Position numbers and translations under genes: made by a program. The notes under the pieces were generated by a model, which was given only the letters and a program-made list of their open reading frames with translations, did no database searches and was not told where the DNA came from. Positions 1 through 8,276 of a stretch of DNA of 64,000 nt are shown here, one piece after another (the stretch's first letter is position 1; each line of letters starts with the position of its first letter). The stretch comes from NORP294 sp047627915 (lineage in GTDB: Bacteria; Bacteroidota; Bacteroidia; Flavobacteriales_E; Vicingaceae): positions 14,840-78,839 of the forward strand of contig JBLHTZ010000007.1 of assembly GCA_047627915.1 (NCBI GenBank). Direction: 5' to 3'.

Positions 1-534
1 TTCTGAAGAAACAGTTAAACCTGTTAACGTCTCCGATGCTGCCGCATATGAAGCTGAAAGGTTTACCATTTTAGAAGATGCATCTTTAATATTGCCTGCG
101 AACTCATTTGAAGCAGCTCCAACATCAGCAATATCATTCAACCTAGAAGTATGATCAGCTAAATTTCTAAATCCAGTTCCTAAACTTTCAATTAACTCTG
201 GTCCAATCTTAGCGTCCTCTAACATTTGATCTAACTCTTGAGAAGCTGAACCACCTTTTCTTGAAGAAGCTGTTGTTAATGCGTCATCTTCAATACCTGC
301 TAATTCAGGGTAAGCTAAAGTCCAATCTACTTCACTGTGTGGTGGCTCGAAGGCAGATACTGCAAAAATCAAAGCTTCAACTGAAAGACCTGTAATTAAC
401 ATGGCAGATGCACCAGGCCAGTGCTCAATCTTAAATAATGCGCCAACAATTACAACCGCTGCACCCATTCCGTACAACAAGCCCATCATTTTCTTTCCTT
501 TCTTTGTTTCAAATAAAAACTCTACTACTCCCAT
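1..534 (-). CDS. gldL: Gliding motility / type IX secretion protein GldL, 3' end cut by window
   Basis: Inner-membrane component of the type IX secretion motor, expected to pair with GldM. The minus frame opens with ATG at 534 (protein begins MGVVEFLFETKKGKKMMGLL) and stays open to base 1, giving 178 residues of a longer protein. Two hydrophobic stretches are visible at about residues 17-37 and 46-62, joined by the KIEHWPG loop typical of GldL, followed by a polar part. The gene lies just downstream of gldK, the conserved gldK-L-M-N order. The missing C-terminus lies outside the window, so integrity cannot be judged. Identity is from recognition of the N-terminal sequence and from context. 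Confidence 0.92.
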   Translation of the reverse strand, partial: MGVVEFLFETKKGKKMMGLLYGMGAAVVIVGALFKIEHWPGASAMLITGLSVEALIFAVSAFEPPHSEVDWTLAYPELAGIEDDALTTASSRKGGSASQELDQMLEDAKIGPELIESLGTGFRNLADHTSRLNDIADVGAASNEFAGNIKDASSKMVNLSASYAAASETLTGLTVSSE

Positions 535-561
535 CTTAATTCTTAGTTAATTGTTTAGTTA

Positions 562-607
<46 letters not shown>

Positions 608-614
608 AAAAAAA

Positions 615-1913
615 TTATAATTCCTCGTTATTTTCCGGTCTACCCAAGAAAGACATTACATTTCTAAAACCGATGTAACACTTAGCGGTATCTTGGTATT
701 CAAATGTTCTCGTTCCGTTGTGTAAATAGTAAGACACATCTTTCCAAGATCCGCCTCGAATAACTTTTCTTTTCAATGAAGGAGGATCTGATTCTTTAGC
801 CTCATATGAATAATCCATATTCATGTCGTGAGCAAAGTCATAAGCAGACTCATCAAAAGAATTACTTGTCCATTCCGCTACATTTCCTGCCATACAGAAC
901 AAACCGTAATCATTTGGATTGTAAGAATAAACTTTAACTGTGTTTAACCCTCCGTCATCAACGTAATTACCTCTTAGAGGTTTGAAGTTACCCAAGAAAC
1001 AACCTGCTGTATTTCTAATGTAAGGGCCTCCCCACGGGAATTGGTTGTTATCTAAACCACCTCTTGCTGCCCATTCCCATTCTGATTCTGTTGGCAATCT
1101 AAAGTGCTGCACTGCACTAAATCCACCTCCTCTTAAATAATTGTTCAACAATTCAGTTCTCCAAATCGAGAAAGCTCTTGCTTGCTTCCACGATATGCCT
1201 ACCAAAGGATAGTCGTCATAAGCAGGATGCCAGAAATAAGTATTGGTTAATGGCTCGTTATAAGAATATGTAAAATCATGAACCCATGCTAATGTATCAG
1301 GGTAAACATTTATAATATCTTTCTTAATGAACACAGAACGATCAATTTGACCTTGCTCTCTACTAAATCTAGAAGCAGCTGTTCTATAATCAATCCAAGA
1401 ATATTCAAACATTAACTTTCTAGTATCTATTTGCTTTCTATTATAGAATCTTTCGTAGTCGGGTAAAAACATTACTTCTAATGCTTCTCTTTCTTCCTCG
1501 CCAATCCAATTCATTTTTGCATACCAGTTTATGGTAGGCGGCTCCATATCCTCTCCGTAAGAATTGATTGTATTCGAGTAGTATTCTTCATCTACTTCTT
1601 CTGCTAAAATTTTTCTAGCGATCGAATCTCTCACCCAATAAACAAATTGTCTGTATTCGTTATTCGTAATTTCTGTTTGATCCATATAAAATGCAGCTAA
1701 AGAAACAACCTTAGTCTTTGATTGACGCGCACCAGGTACATCTTGGTCGGTATTCCCCATTGTAAAGCTTCCCTGAGGAATCAATAGCATCCCATAAGGA
1801 ACAGGCTGATACCAATTTTCTCTACCCTGAACACCAATGAGCTCACCGTTGTCGTAGTTACATGAAGTAAGCACGGCAATCATTATAAATAATATATAGG
1901 TCAATTTTTTCAT
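615..1913 (-). CDS. gldK: Gliding motility lipoprotein GldK (T9SS outer ring component)
   Basis: Outer-membrane lipoprotein that in the family forms the periplasmic ring of the type IX secretion system with GldN/PorN. I place the start at the ATG at 1913 because it gives a lipoprotein signal (MKKLTYILFIMIAVLTSC) with the lipobox cysteine at residue 18. An upstream in-frame start at 1970 would overlap a good -7 promoter element. The rest of the 432-residue protein is a formylglycine-generating-enzyme/sulfatase-modifying fold, with segments such as PQGSFTMGNTDQ, RLPTESEWEWAARGG, CMAGNVAEW and VIRGGSWKD. In GldK this fold is thought to be structural rather than catalytic. It sits between porP/sprF and gldL on the same strand. 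Confidence 0.95.
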   Translation of the reverse strand: MKKLTYILFIMIAVLTSCNYDNGELIGVQGRENWYQPVPYGMLLIPQGSFTMGNTDQDVPGARQSKTKVVSLAAFYMDQTEITNNEYRQFVYWVRDSIARKILAEEVDEEYYSNTINSYGEDMEPPTINWYAKMNWIGEEEREALEVMFLPDYERFYNRKQIDTRKLMFEYSWIDYRTAASRFSREQGQIDRSVFIKKDIINVYPDTLAWVHDFTYSYNEPLTNTYFWHPAYDDYPLVGISWKQARAFSIWRTELLNNYLRGGGFSAVQHFRLPTESEWEWAARGGLDNNQFPWGGPYIRNTAGCFLGNFKPLRGNYVDDGGLNTVKVYSYNPNDYGLFCMAGNVAEWTSNSFDESAYDFAHDMNMDYSYEAKESDPPSLKRKVIRGGSWKDVSYYLHNGTRTFEYQDTAKCYIGFRNVMSFLGRPENNEEL

Positions 1914-1967
1914 GGCCTTAAATTTTAAAAACTGAATCTTAGTCAATCCGGTTAAATTTGGAACTTG

Positions 1968-1999
1968 CAAGTATAATTAATTTTTTTCTAATTTATCAA
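1968..1999 (-). promoter_or_regulatory. Candidate gldK promoter
   Basis: Read on the minus strand, TATACTTG (1968-1975) matches the Bacteroidota -7 consensus TAnnTTTG. A TTG at 1997-1999 lies 21 bases upstream of it. Transcription would begin about 45-50 bases before the gldK ATG at 1913, so gldK-L can be expressed independently of the preceding porP/sprF gene. Predicted from sequence only. Confidence 0.5.
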
Positions 2000-2010
2000 C
2001 AATCGAGTTT

Positions 2011-2994
2011 TTATAAAAATCGAACGTCTTTGTATCTTTCAATTTTTTCATTCTTAACAAACTTGTAACAATAGTTGAGCATAAACTCGATGCTGCCATT
2101 GTTATACGAACTTAAGTCCGAAATATTGTAGTCGTAAGCTACACCTATCTTAATATTATCAAATTGCCCACCTAAACCAAGACCTGCAAAATCAAGTCCT
2201 GCTAGCAGTGAAGCCGCATCTTGAATTCTATAAGAGATCCCAGTCCAAATCAGGTCATTGTACTTAACATTAGTATTCAAATCCACCTGAGTTGAAACTG
2301 CATCACTCTTTACAAAAAAGGATGGCATTATTTCAAATTTTCGTCCTCCAAGCTGTGTTTCGTAATTATATCCAGCCATTACGTAATAATGTCTAGCTTT
2401 CTTAAAAGTTAACGAAGAAAGGTCAGCCAAATTATCTGAGATAACCGACTGCTCCATGTGTGTCGAAGAAAGACCAACATACATATTCTTACGGTAATAA
2501 TAAAGACCAACTCCTAAATCAAATACGGTTGCTCCCGCTTCTGAATTTGGTATTTTAGGATCTTCAGTACCGTCAAACGCTCCTTCTGAAGTTCTCCAAT
2601 CTCCCGATATTGATTGGTTGTAAATCCCCAATTCAATACCTCCAGAAAGTACACCTTGCTGAATTCTTTTATGATAAGACAATGCTAATTTGGCATTTAA
2701 AGACTGAATAGGCCCTATTTCATCCTGAACAACAGTAAGACCTGCTCCTACCTTATGCTTTTGTAAAATAGTAGTTCCGTAATCAACACTCAATAAGTTA
2801 GTCTTAGGATTTCCTTCAAATCCCATCCACTGCTCTCTTGAAATGATAGTAGCACAAAATGACTCTTTTGCCCCCGCATACGCTGGGTTAACCGCAAGTC
2901 TATTGAACATGTTTTGTGTAAATTGAGGATCTTGTTGTGCGCTCATTTCGAACACACTGAATAGACACACAACAGCAATCAAAATCTTCTTCAT
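2011..2994 (-). CDS. PorP/SprF family type IX secretion outer-membrane protein
   Basis: Outer-membrane beta-barrel of the PorP/SprF family, whose members anchor or assist secretion of surface proteins through the type IX system. The 327-residue product has a cleavable signal peptide (MKKILIAVVCLFSVFEMSAQ) followed directly by the family hallmark QDPQFTQNMFNRLAVNPAYAG. The remainder is rich in alternating beta-strand sequence such as AGLTVVQDEIGPI and LDLGVGLYYYRKNMYVG-like strands. It ends in YCYKF plus a short polar tail. Its position directly upstream of gldK is the usual one for this family member. Which of the several PorP paralogues it corresponds to cannot be said from sequence alone. 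Confidence 0.93.
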   Translation of the reverse strand: MKKILIAVVCLFSVFEMSAQQDPQFTQNMFNRLAVNPAYAGAKESFCATIISREQWMGFEGNPKTNLLSVDYGTTILQKHKVGAGLTVVQDEIGPIQSLNAKLALSYHKRIQQGVLSGGIELGIYNQSISGDWRTSEGAFDGTEDPKIPNSEAGATVFDLGVGLYYYRKNMYVGLSSTHMEQSVISDNLADLSSLTFKKARHYYVMAGYNYETQLGGRKFEIMPSFFVKSDAVSTQVDLNTNVKYNDLIWTGISYRIQDAASLLAGLDFAGLGLGGQFDNIKIGVAYDYNISDLSSYNNGSIEFMLNYCYKFVKNEKIERYKDVRFL

Positions 2995-3116
2995 AGGGTG
3001 ATTTTATGAATTTTATCCTTAATATAGGTTAATTTTAGTCGTCTAAGGTACCCATTTTTTAGATTGACACATTCATTTATTAATGAATTTGTAAAAACTT
3101 GTTTGTTAAAATCAGC

Positions 3117-4277
3117 TCACTTTAATTTTTGAAAAGTCTGAAACCATCGCTCTGGAATCTCGTTTTTAGTAGCAGTGACATAATCATTGTAATCGCACGG
3201 AAGCATTAAATGTCGTTCATACTTTTTCATAAAACTTTCATGATAGGGAACGTTCATCCACCATCTATCTGACTTCGGGCTTTTATAAAACACTAGCTCG
3301 CGTTCTCCTTCCTCTAAGTTTACAGTATACTTTACATATTCCCTTTTATTACAAGCCGGAAAATCTCCCTTTCGAGCATAATAACCGTCAATAAAGTACC
3401 ATATCATCTGCGCGATAAGGTTTGCTGTTTGACCGTGGTCAAAAATCGATGGATTGAAATCGTAAATTCCAAATGAACTTAATTTATCACTCATTCCAGC
3501 ATAGCGACTTAACTGACAAGCTTGTTCTCCACTCAGCCCATTGGCTGATGTCACTTTATTAGCTGGCGCATAAGATTGAGCGACAGCACTCATGCTAAAA
3601 TTTATAAAATCTGCATTTCTTATAATTGGTTCCGCAACCCGAATATCTGCCTTTAGTTCACCAAGTCTATGGCTATCAAAAAACAGGTCCTCTAGCAAGT
3701 GCAGCTCTGCTTGATCAATTAAGTACGTTTGATAACCAAGGTTTGAGAAATTGAATAAAACATTCGGCTGCTGAATGATAATTTTTGAAAAATAATTTAA
3801 ATCATGAATTGGCTCATCTGTTTTTCCTAAAGCAAATTTTGAATCTATACTTACTAAATTAACTGTTTGCTCTTCTTTCGTATATGCCATATAATTAGCA
3901 TAAACTAAATCTTGAGAACCTCCAAGAAACACCGGAATAACATTTTTCCGCAACAGTTGAGAAATAGCATCTGTAACTGCAAAATAAGTGTCCGTTACAC
4001 TTTCACCCTGGCGAATAGTTCCAAGGTCTGCCATCTTAAAAGGATTTAACCCTTGATAAAGTTGATAGAAATAACTTCTCACCTGATTTGCTCCTTTTGA
4101 GCATCCAATATTCCTTATACTTCCTCTCTCTTCTTCAATATCAAAAAATACGATATCATATGCTTCTATCGAGTTTGGACTGAGGTCTATTTGATTTCCA
4201 ATTTGGCCTTCTGTTAAAAGATGAAAGCCATCAATTTTATCCGTTTCAACCTTTTGAAAATAATCAAATAGTGACAT
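3117..4277 (-). CDS. Arginase/ureohydrolase-fold protein lacking metal ligands (probable pseudoenzyme)
   Basis: The 386-residue protein aligns by eye with the ureohydrolase (arginase, agmatinase, formimidoylglutamase) fold. The three manganese-binding motifs are degenerate. The GGDHS position reads GGSQD (residues 119-123), the DAHxD position reads IDSKFAL (144-150), and the SxDxDxxDP region reads NFSMSAV (226-232). Catalysis by the normal binuclear manganese mechanism is therefore unlikely, although such proteins are often annotated as formimidoylglutamase. It starts one base after the topA stop and precedes porP/sprF and gldK, so it is probably co-transcribed with topA. Its function is unknown; a role connected with the adjacent gliding genes is inferred from position only. 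Confidence 0.8.
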   Translation of the reverse strand: MSLFDYFQKVETDKIDGFHLLTEGQIGNQIDLSPNSIEAYDIVFFDIEEERGSIRNIGCSKGANQVRSYFYQLYQGLNPFKMADLGTIRQGESVTDTYFAVTDAISQLLRKNVIPVFLGGSQDLVYANYMAYTKEEQTVNLVSIDSKFALGKTDEPIHDLNYFSKIIIQQPNVLFNFSNLGYQTYLIDQAELHLLEDLFFDSHRLGELKADIRVAEPIIRNADFINFSMSAVAQSYAPANKVTSANGLSGEQACQLSRYAGMSDKLSSFGIYDFNPSIFDHGQTANLIAQMIWYFIDGYYARKGDFPACNKREYVKYTVNLEEGERELVFYKSPKSDRWWMNVPYHESFMKKYERHLMLPCDYNDYVTATKNEIPERWFQTFQKLK

Positions 4278-4278
4278 G

Positions 4279-6606
4279 CTATTTCTTTTTTGCTCTTCTA
4301 ACTACTTTTTTCTTTGCTGGTGCTTCTGCTGCAATTTTCTTACACTCTTCTAGCGTCAAGTTCTCTGGCACCACATCTTTAGGTATTTTAATATTTTTTT
4401 TGCCGAACTTAATATACGGACCCCATCGCCCGTTCAACACTTGAATGTCTTTGTCTTCTTCAAATACCTTGATGTATTTATTCGCTTCGGATTCTTTTTT
4501 CGCCTCAATTAAAACTGCAGCTCTTTCCATGTCAACTGCAAATGGATCATCACCTTCAGCTTTTTTTAATGAAATAAACAAACTGTTCCATTTTAAATAA
4601 GGACCAAACCTTCCGATTGCAGCAGTAACCAACTTATCTTCATAAGATCCTACTTCTCTTGGCAGTTTAAACAACTCCATTGCTTGCTCGTAGGTAATCG
4701 TCTCAATACTCTGATCTTTTAACAAAGAAGCAAATTTTGGCTTTTCTTCGTCGTCTACGTGCCCAATTTGAACCATAGCTCCATACCTCCCTATTCTTGC
4801 ATAAACCGGCTTCCCTGTTTCAGGGTCTTCTCCTAATAACCGTTCTCCCTTCGCTCTATCTGCATGCTCTAAGGTGTGCTCAACATTCTTATGGAATGGA
4901 GTATAAAACGTCTCAATCATTTTGTTCCACTTCAACTCCCCAGCTGCAATATCATCAAATTGCTTTTCAACATCCGCAGTGAAACTGTAATCCATAATCG
5001 TCTTAAAATTCTCAGAAAGAAAGTCAGTGACAACAATTCCGGTATCTGTTGGAAACAGTTTATTCTTCTCTGCTCCTGTTCGTTCCGTTTGCGACCCCTC
5101 TTTTATTCCTTTCTCATCTAAAGATAGTACTTCATACTTTCGCTCTATCCCTTCTCTTTCCTCTTTAACTACATAACCTCTCTTTTGAATTGTAGAAATT
5201 GTTGGAGCATAAGTTGATGGTCGTCCTATTCCTAATTCTTCTAATTTTTTTACAAGACTTGCTTCCTGATAACGAGCAGGATGCTTCGTAAAACGTTGTG
5301 TTGCTACAATTTCTTGCATATTCACTCCTTCACCAACTGTCATGGCTGGCAACATTCCTTCTTGCTCATCATTATCTTCATCTTCATCATCGTTGCCTTC
5401 CAAGTACACCTTTAGAAAACCTTCGAATTGCAAAATTTCTCCTTTGGCAGTAAAATCAGTTTTTGATTCTGATACATTTATAGTCGCAGTAGTTCTTTCA
5501 ATTCGAGCATTGGCCATCTGAGAAGCGGTTGTTCTTTTCCAAATCAACTCATACAACCTGCTCTCTTGAGTTGACGTACCCAAACTATCAACAGATAAAT
5601 TTGTTGGTCGTATTGCTTCGTGAGCTTCTTGCGCTCCTTTAGATTTAGAGCTGTATTTTTTAGGATTCGAGAATTCAGCTCCGTATGTTTTTGTAATGTA
5701 TTCTTGTGCTCCGTTTACAGCAGTGTCTGAAAGGTTTACTGAATCAGTTCTCATATAAGTAATCTTCCCAGCTTCATATAATTTCTGAGCAACCAACATG
5801 GTTTGTGCAACAGAAAACCCTAACTTTCTACTTGCCTCTTGCTGTAAAGTAGAAGTAGTAAATGGCGCTGCAGGAGATTTTGTGGCTGGCTTTTTAACTA
5901 AATCTTTAATCGAATAATTCGACTTTTCACATTCTTGAATGAAACTCTTGGCTTCATCGTAACTTTTAAACCTTGAACTTACTTCCGCTTTAAAACTTTT
6001 ACCTTTCGACAACTGGAAAACACCAACGACTCTGAAAAAGTCTGTCACTTTAAAGCTTTGAATTTCTCGTTCTCTTTCAACAACTAACCGAACTGTAACC
6101 GATTGAACTCTTCCTGCAGAAAGTGACGGCTTTACCTTTTTCCATAAAACTGGAGAAAGCTCGTAACCTACTAGTCGATCGAGCACCCTTCTTGCTTGCT
6201 GAGCGTCGACTAAGTTCCGGTTTACTTTTCTAGGATTTTCTATCGCTTTCGTAATCGCTGATTTGGTAATTTCAGAAAACACGATTCTTTTTGTCTCCTT
6301 ATTTTTTAATTCTAGCGCTTCTTCTAAATGCCAAGAAATAGCCTCTCCCTCGCGATCCTCATCCGTTGCTAACCATACAATATCTGCAGCTTTAGCTAAT
6401 TTTTTCAATTCAGCAACCACCTTCTTCTTATCGTCTGAGATGACGTATTGTGGCTCGAAATTATTTTCTATATCGATAGAGATGTTTTTGCCGGGTAAAT
6501 CTCTGATATGACCAAAACTGGACTTAACAGTAAATCCTTTTCCAAGAAAACCTTCAATGGTTTTGGCTTTAGCAGGTGACTCAACAATAACTAGATTTTT
6601 GGACAT
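4279..6606 (-). CDS. topA: DNA topoisomerase I
   Basis: Relaxes negatively supercoiled DNA by a type IA mechanism. I choose the ATG at 6606, because the Toprim domain then starts at once (MSKNLVIVESPAKAKTIEGF). An upstream start would add 16 residues not expected for the family. Toprim acidic residues are visible in WLATDEDREGEAI. The active-site tyrosine is in GKITYMRTDSVNLSD, at about residue 284. The C-terminus carries no cysteine zinc ribbons. Instead it has three short repeats of the GRYGAMVQIG / GRFGPYLKWN / GRWGPYIKFG type and a lysine-rich tail (KKKVVRRAKKK). It is the first gene of the minus-strand run and is coupled to the ureohydrolase-like gene with a one-base gap. Confidence 0.97.
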   Translation of the reverse strand: MSKNLVIVESPAKAKTIEGFLGKGFTVKSSFGHIRDLPGKNISIDIENNFEPQYVISDDKKKVVAELKKLAKAADIVWLATDEDREGEAISWHLEEALELKNKETKRIVFSEITKSAITKAIENPRKVNRNLVDAQQARRVLDRLVGYELSPVLWKKVKPSLSAGRVQSVTVRLVVEREREIQSFKVTDFFRVVGVFQLSKGKSFKAEVSSRFKSYDEAKSFIQECEKSNYSIKDLVKKPATKSPAAPFTTSTLQQEASRKLGFSVAQTMLVAQKLYEAGKITYMRTDSVNLSDTAVNGAQEYITKTYGAEFSNPKKYSSKSKGAQEAHEAIRPTNLSVDSLGTSTQESRLYELIWKRTTASQMANARIERTTATINVSESKTDFTAKGEILQFEGFLKVYLEGNDDEDEDNDEQEGMLPAMTVGEGVNMQEIVATQRFTKHPARYQEASLVKKLEELGIGRPSTYAPTISTIQKRGYVVKEEREGIERKYEVLSLDEKGIKEGSQTERTGAEKNKLFPTDTGIVVTDFLSENFKTIMDYSFTADVEKQFDDIAAGELKWNKMIETFYTPFHKNVEHTLEHADRAKGERLLGEDPETGKPVYARIGRYGAMVQIGHVDDEEKPKFASLLKDQSIETITYEQAMELFKLPREVGSYEDKLVTAAIGRFGPYLKWNSLFISLKKAEGDDPFAVDMERAAVLIEAKKESEANKYIKVFEEDKDIQVLNGRWGPYIKFGKKNIKIPKDVVPENLTLEECKKIAAEAPAKKKVVRRAKKK

Positions 6607-6715
6607 AATATAAGGTATAAATTGGATTTCCGAAAATTTGGAAATTTTTGACAAAGAAAATCAATATTTACTTAGAGTTCCAAAAATCATTTTTAATTAT
6701 TTGAAATAGGAGATC

Positions 6716-6738
6716 TATATTATATTTCATATAATATA
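6716..6738. repeat. AT-only inverted repeat in the topA/miaB divergent gap
   Basis: TATATTATAT and its perfect complement ATATAATATA are separated by TTC. The hairpin could form in DNA or RNA, but there is no T-run in a position that would make it a terminator for either flanking gene. It lies in the 224-base gap between the divergent topA and miaB genes. Confidence 0.6.
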
Positions 6739-6775
6739 AAAAAACATAAAAAGTAGCTGTGTTAATTATGCCATT

Positions 6776-6807
6776 TTGTCACAGGCATTCGTTTTTTCCT
6801 AATTTCG
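6776..6807 (+). promoter_or_regulatory. Candidate miaB operon promoter
   Basis: TAATTTCG at 6800-6807 is one base from the -7 consensus TAnnTTTG, with a TTG at 6776-6778, 21 bases upstream. The TTG is part of a TGTCA half-site (6777-6781). The surrounding GCCATTTTGTCACA (6770-6783) matches 13 of 14 bases of a sequence at 30677-30690 upstream of dnaK. Confidence 0.45.
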
Positions 6808-6830
6808 TGTCTGCAAATTAGAACATCACC

Positions 6831-8276
6831 ATGTTAAGAACAGAAGAGAAAGTAATAGACGAGACAAGACAGGGAGAAGCACTTGAAGGCAAAAAAGTTT
6901 CAAATTCAAACGGTAGAAAAGTTTTTATTGAGAGTTATGGTTGCCAAATGAATTTTTCTGACAGTGAAATTGTTGCTTCTATTTTAGAGAAAGACGGCTA
7001 TGAAACAACGAAATTGCTACATGAGGCTGATATCGTTTTTGTAAATACTTGTTCCATTCGTGAAAAGGCAGAACAAACCGTAAGGAAGAGGCTGACAGTA
7101 TACAACAAGCATAAACGCAAGAATCCAAAAATGATTATTGGCGTCTTGGGCTGCATGGCTGAGCGATTAAAATCGAAGTTTTTAGAGGAAGAAAAAATAG
7201 TTGATCTTGTCGTTGGCCCTGATGCATATCGTGATTTACCAAACTTGGTAGGGGAAGTTGACGGTGGAAGAAAAGCTGTAAACGTAATTCTTTCTAAAGA
7301 AGAAACATATGGAGATATAGCTCCTGTTCGATTGGGAGGAAATGGCGTAACGGCATTTGTTTCGATAACTAGAGGATGCGACAATATGTGCACTTTTTGT
7401 GTTGTCCCTTTCACAAGAGGAAGAGAAAGAAGCAGGGATCCGGAATCAATTGTTCAAGAAGTAAGAGAATTATCGCTTTCAGGCTATCGGGAAGTGACTT
7501 TACTTGGGCAGAATGTAGACTCCTATTTGTGGTATGGTGGTGGTTTAAAGAAAGAATTCGCCAATCTTTCGGATGAAGAAAAAGAGAAAAGTACCAACTT
7601 TGCTCAATTAATGGACAAAGTAGCGCAGGTTGATCGAAAAATTAGACTACGATTTTCTACCTCACACCCAAAAGACATGACTGATGATGTATTGCATGTC
7701 ATGGCAAAACACGATAACATTTGCGATTACATTCATTTACCTTTCCAATCAGGCAATTCTAGGGTTCTAGAGATGATGAACCGAGGATATACTCGTGAGT
7801 GGTACATCAATCGAATAGACGCTATTAAACGAATTCTTCCAACCTGTTCTATTTCAGCAGATATAATTACAGGATTCTGTTCCGAGACGGAGGAAGAACA
7901 CAAGGATACACTAAGTCTAATGGAGTACGTAAGATATAACTTCTCGTATATGTTCAAATATTCTGAGCGACCAAATACAATGGCGCAAAGAAAATACCCT
8001 GATGATATTCCTGAAGAAACCAAGCAAAGTCGATTAGCCGAGATTATTGATTTGCAACAAGTGCATTCGCATGAGCAATTAAAGAAGGACCTTGGTAAAA
8101 CCTACGAGGTTTTAGTTGAAGGTGTTTCGAAAAAATCTGACAATGAATTATATGGAAGAAATACCCATAATTCAGTTGTCGTTTTTCCGAGAGAAAATTA
8201 TAAAGTAGGTGAATACGTTATGGTTCACATAGAAGATTGCACTTCAGCAACATTAAAAGGTAAAGCCGTTAGATAA
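6831..8276 (+). CDS. miaB: tRNA-2-methylthio-N6-dimethylallyladenosine synthase MiaB
   Basis: Radical-SAM enzyme that adds a methylthio group to i6A37 in tRNAs reading UNN codons. The 481-residue protein has the N-terminal UPF0004 domain with its cluster-binding cysteines (YGCQMNFSDSE, with Cys38, then NTCSIREKAEQ and GVLGCMAERL). The radical-SAM CxxxCxxC motif is at residues 183-190 (CDNMCTFC), and there is a C-terminal TRAM-type domain (YEVLVEGVSKK to ATLKGKAVR). About 25 extra residues precede the first domain. It is the first gene of an operon whose next gene overlaps its stop codon by one base. Confidence 0.97.
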   Translation: MLRTEEKVIDETRQGEALEGKKVSNSNGRKVFIESYGCQMNFSDSEIVASILEKDGYETTKLLHEADIVFVNTCSIREKAEQTVRKRLTVYNKHKRKNPKMIIGVLGCMAERLKSKFLEEEKIVDLVVGPDAYRDLPNLVGEVDGGRKAVNVILSKEETYGDIAPVRLGGNGVTAFVSITRGCDNMCTFCVVPFTRGRERSRDPESIVQEVRELSLSGYREVTLLGQNVDSYLWYGGGLKKEFANLSDEEKEKSTNFAQLMDKVAQVDRKIRLRFSTSHPKDMTDDVLHVMAKHDNICDYIHLPFQSGNSRVLEMMNRGYTREWYINRIDAIKRILPTCSISADIITGFCSETEEEHKDTLSLMEYVRYNFSYMFKYSERPNTMAQRKYPDDIPEETKQSRLAEIIDLQQVHSHEQLKKDLGKTYEVLVEGVSKKSDNELYGRNTHNSVVVFPRENYKVGEYVMVHIEDCTSATLKGKAVR

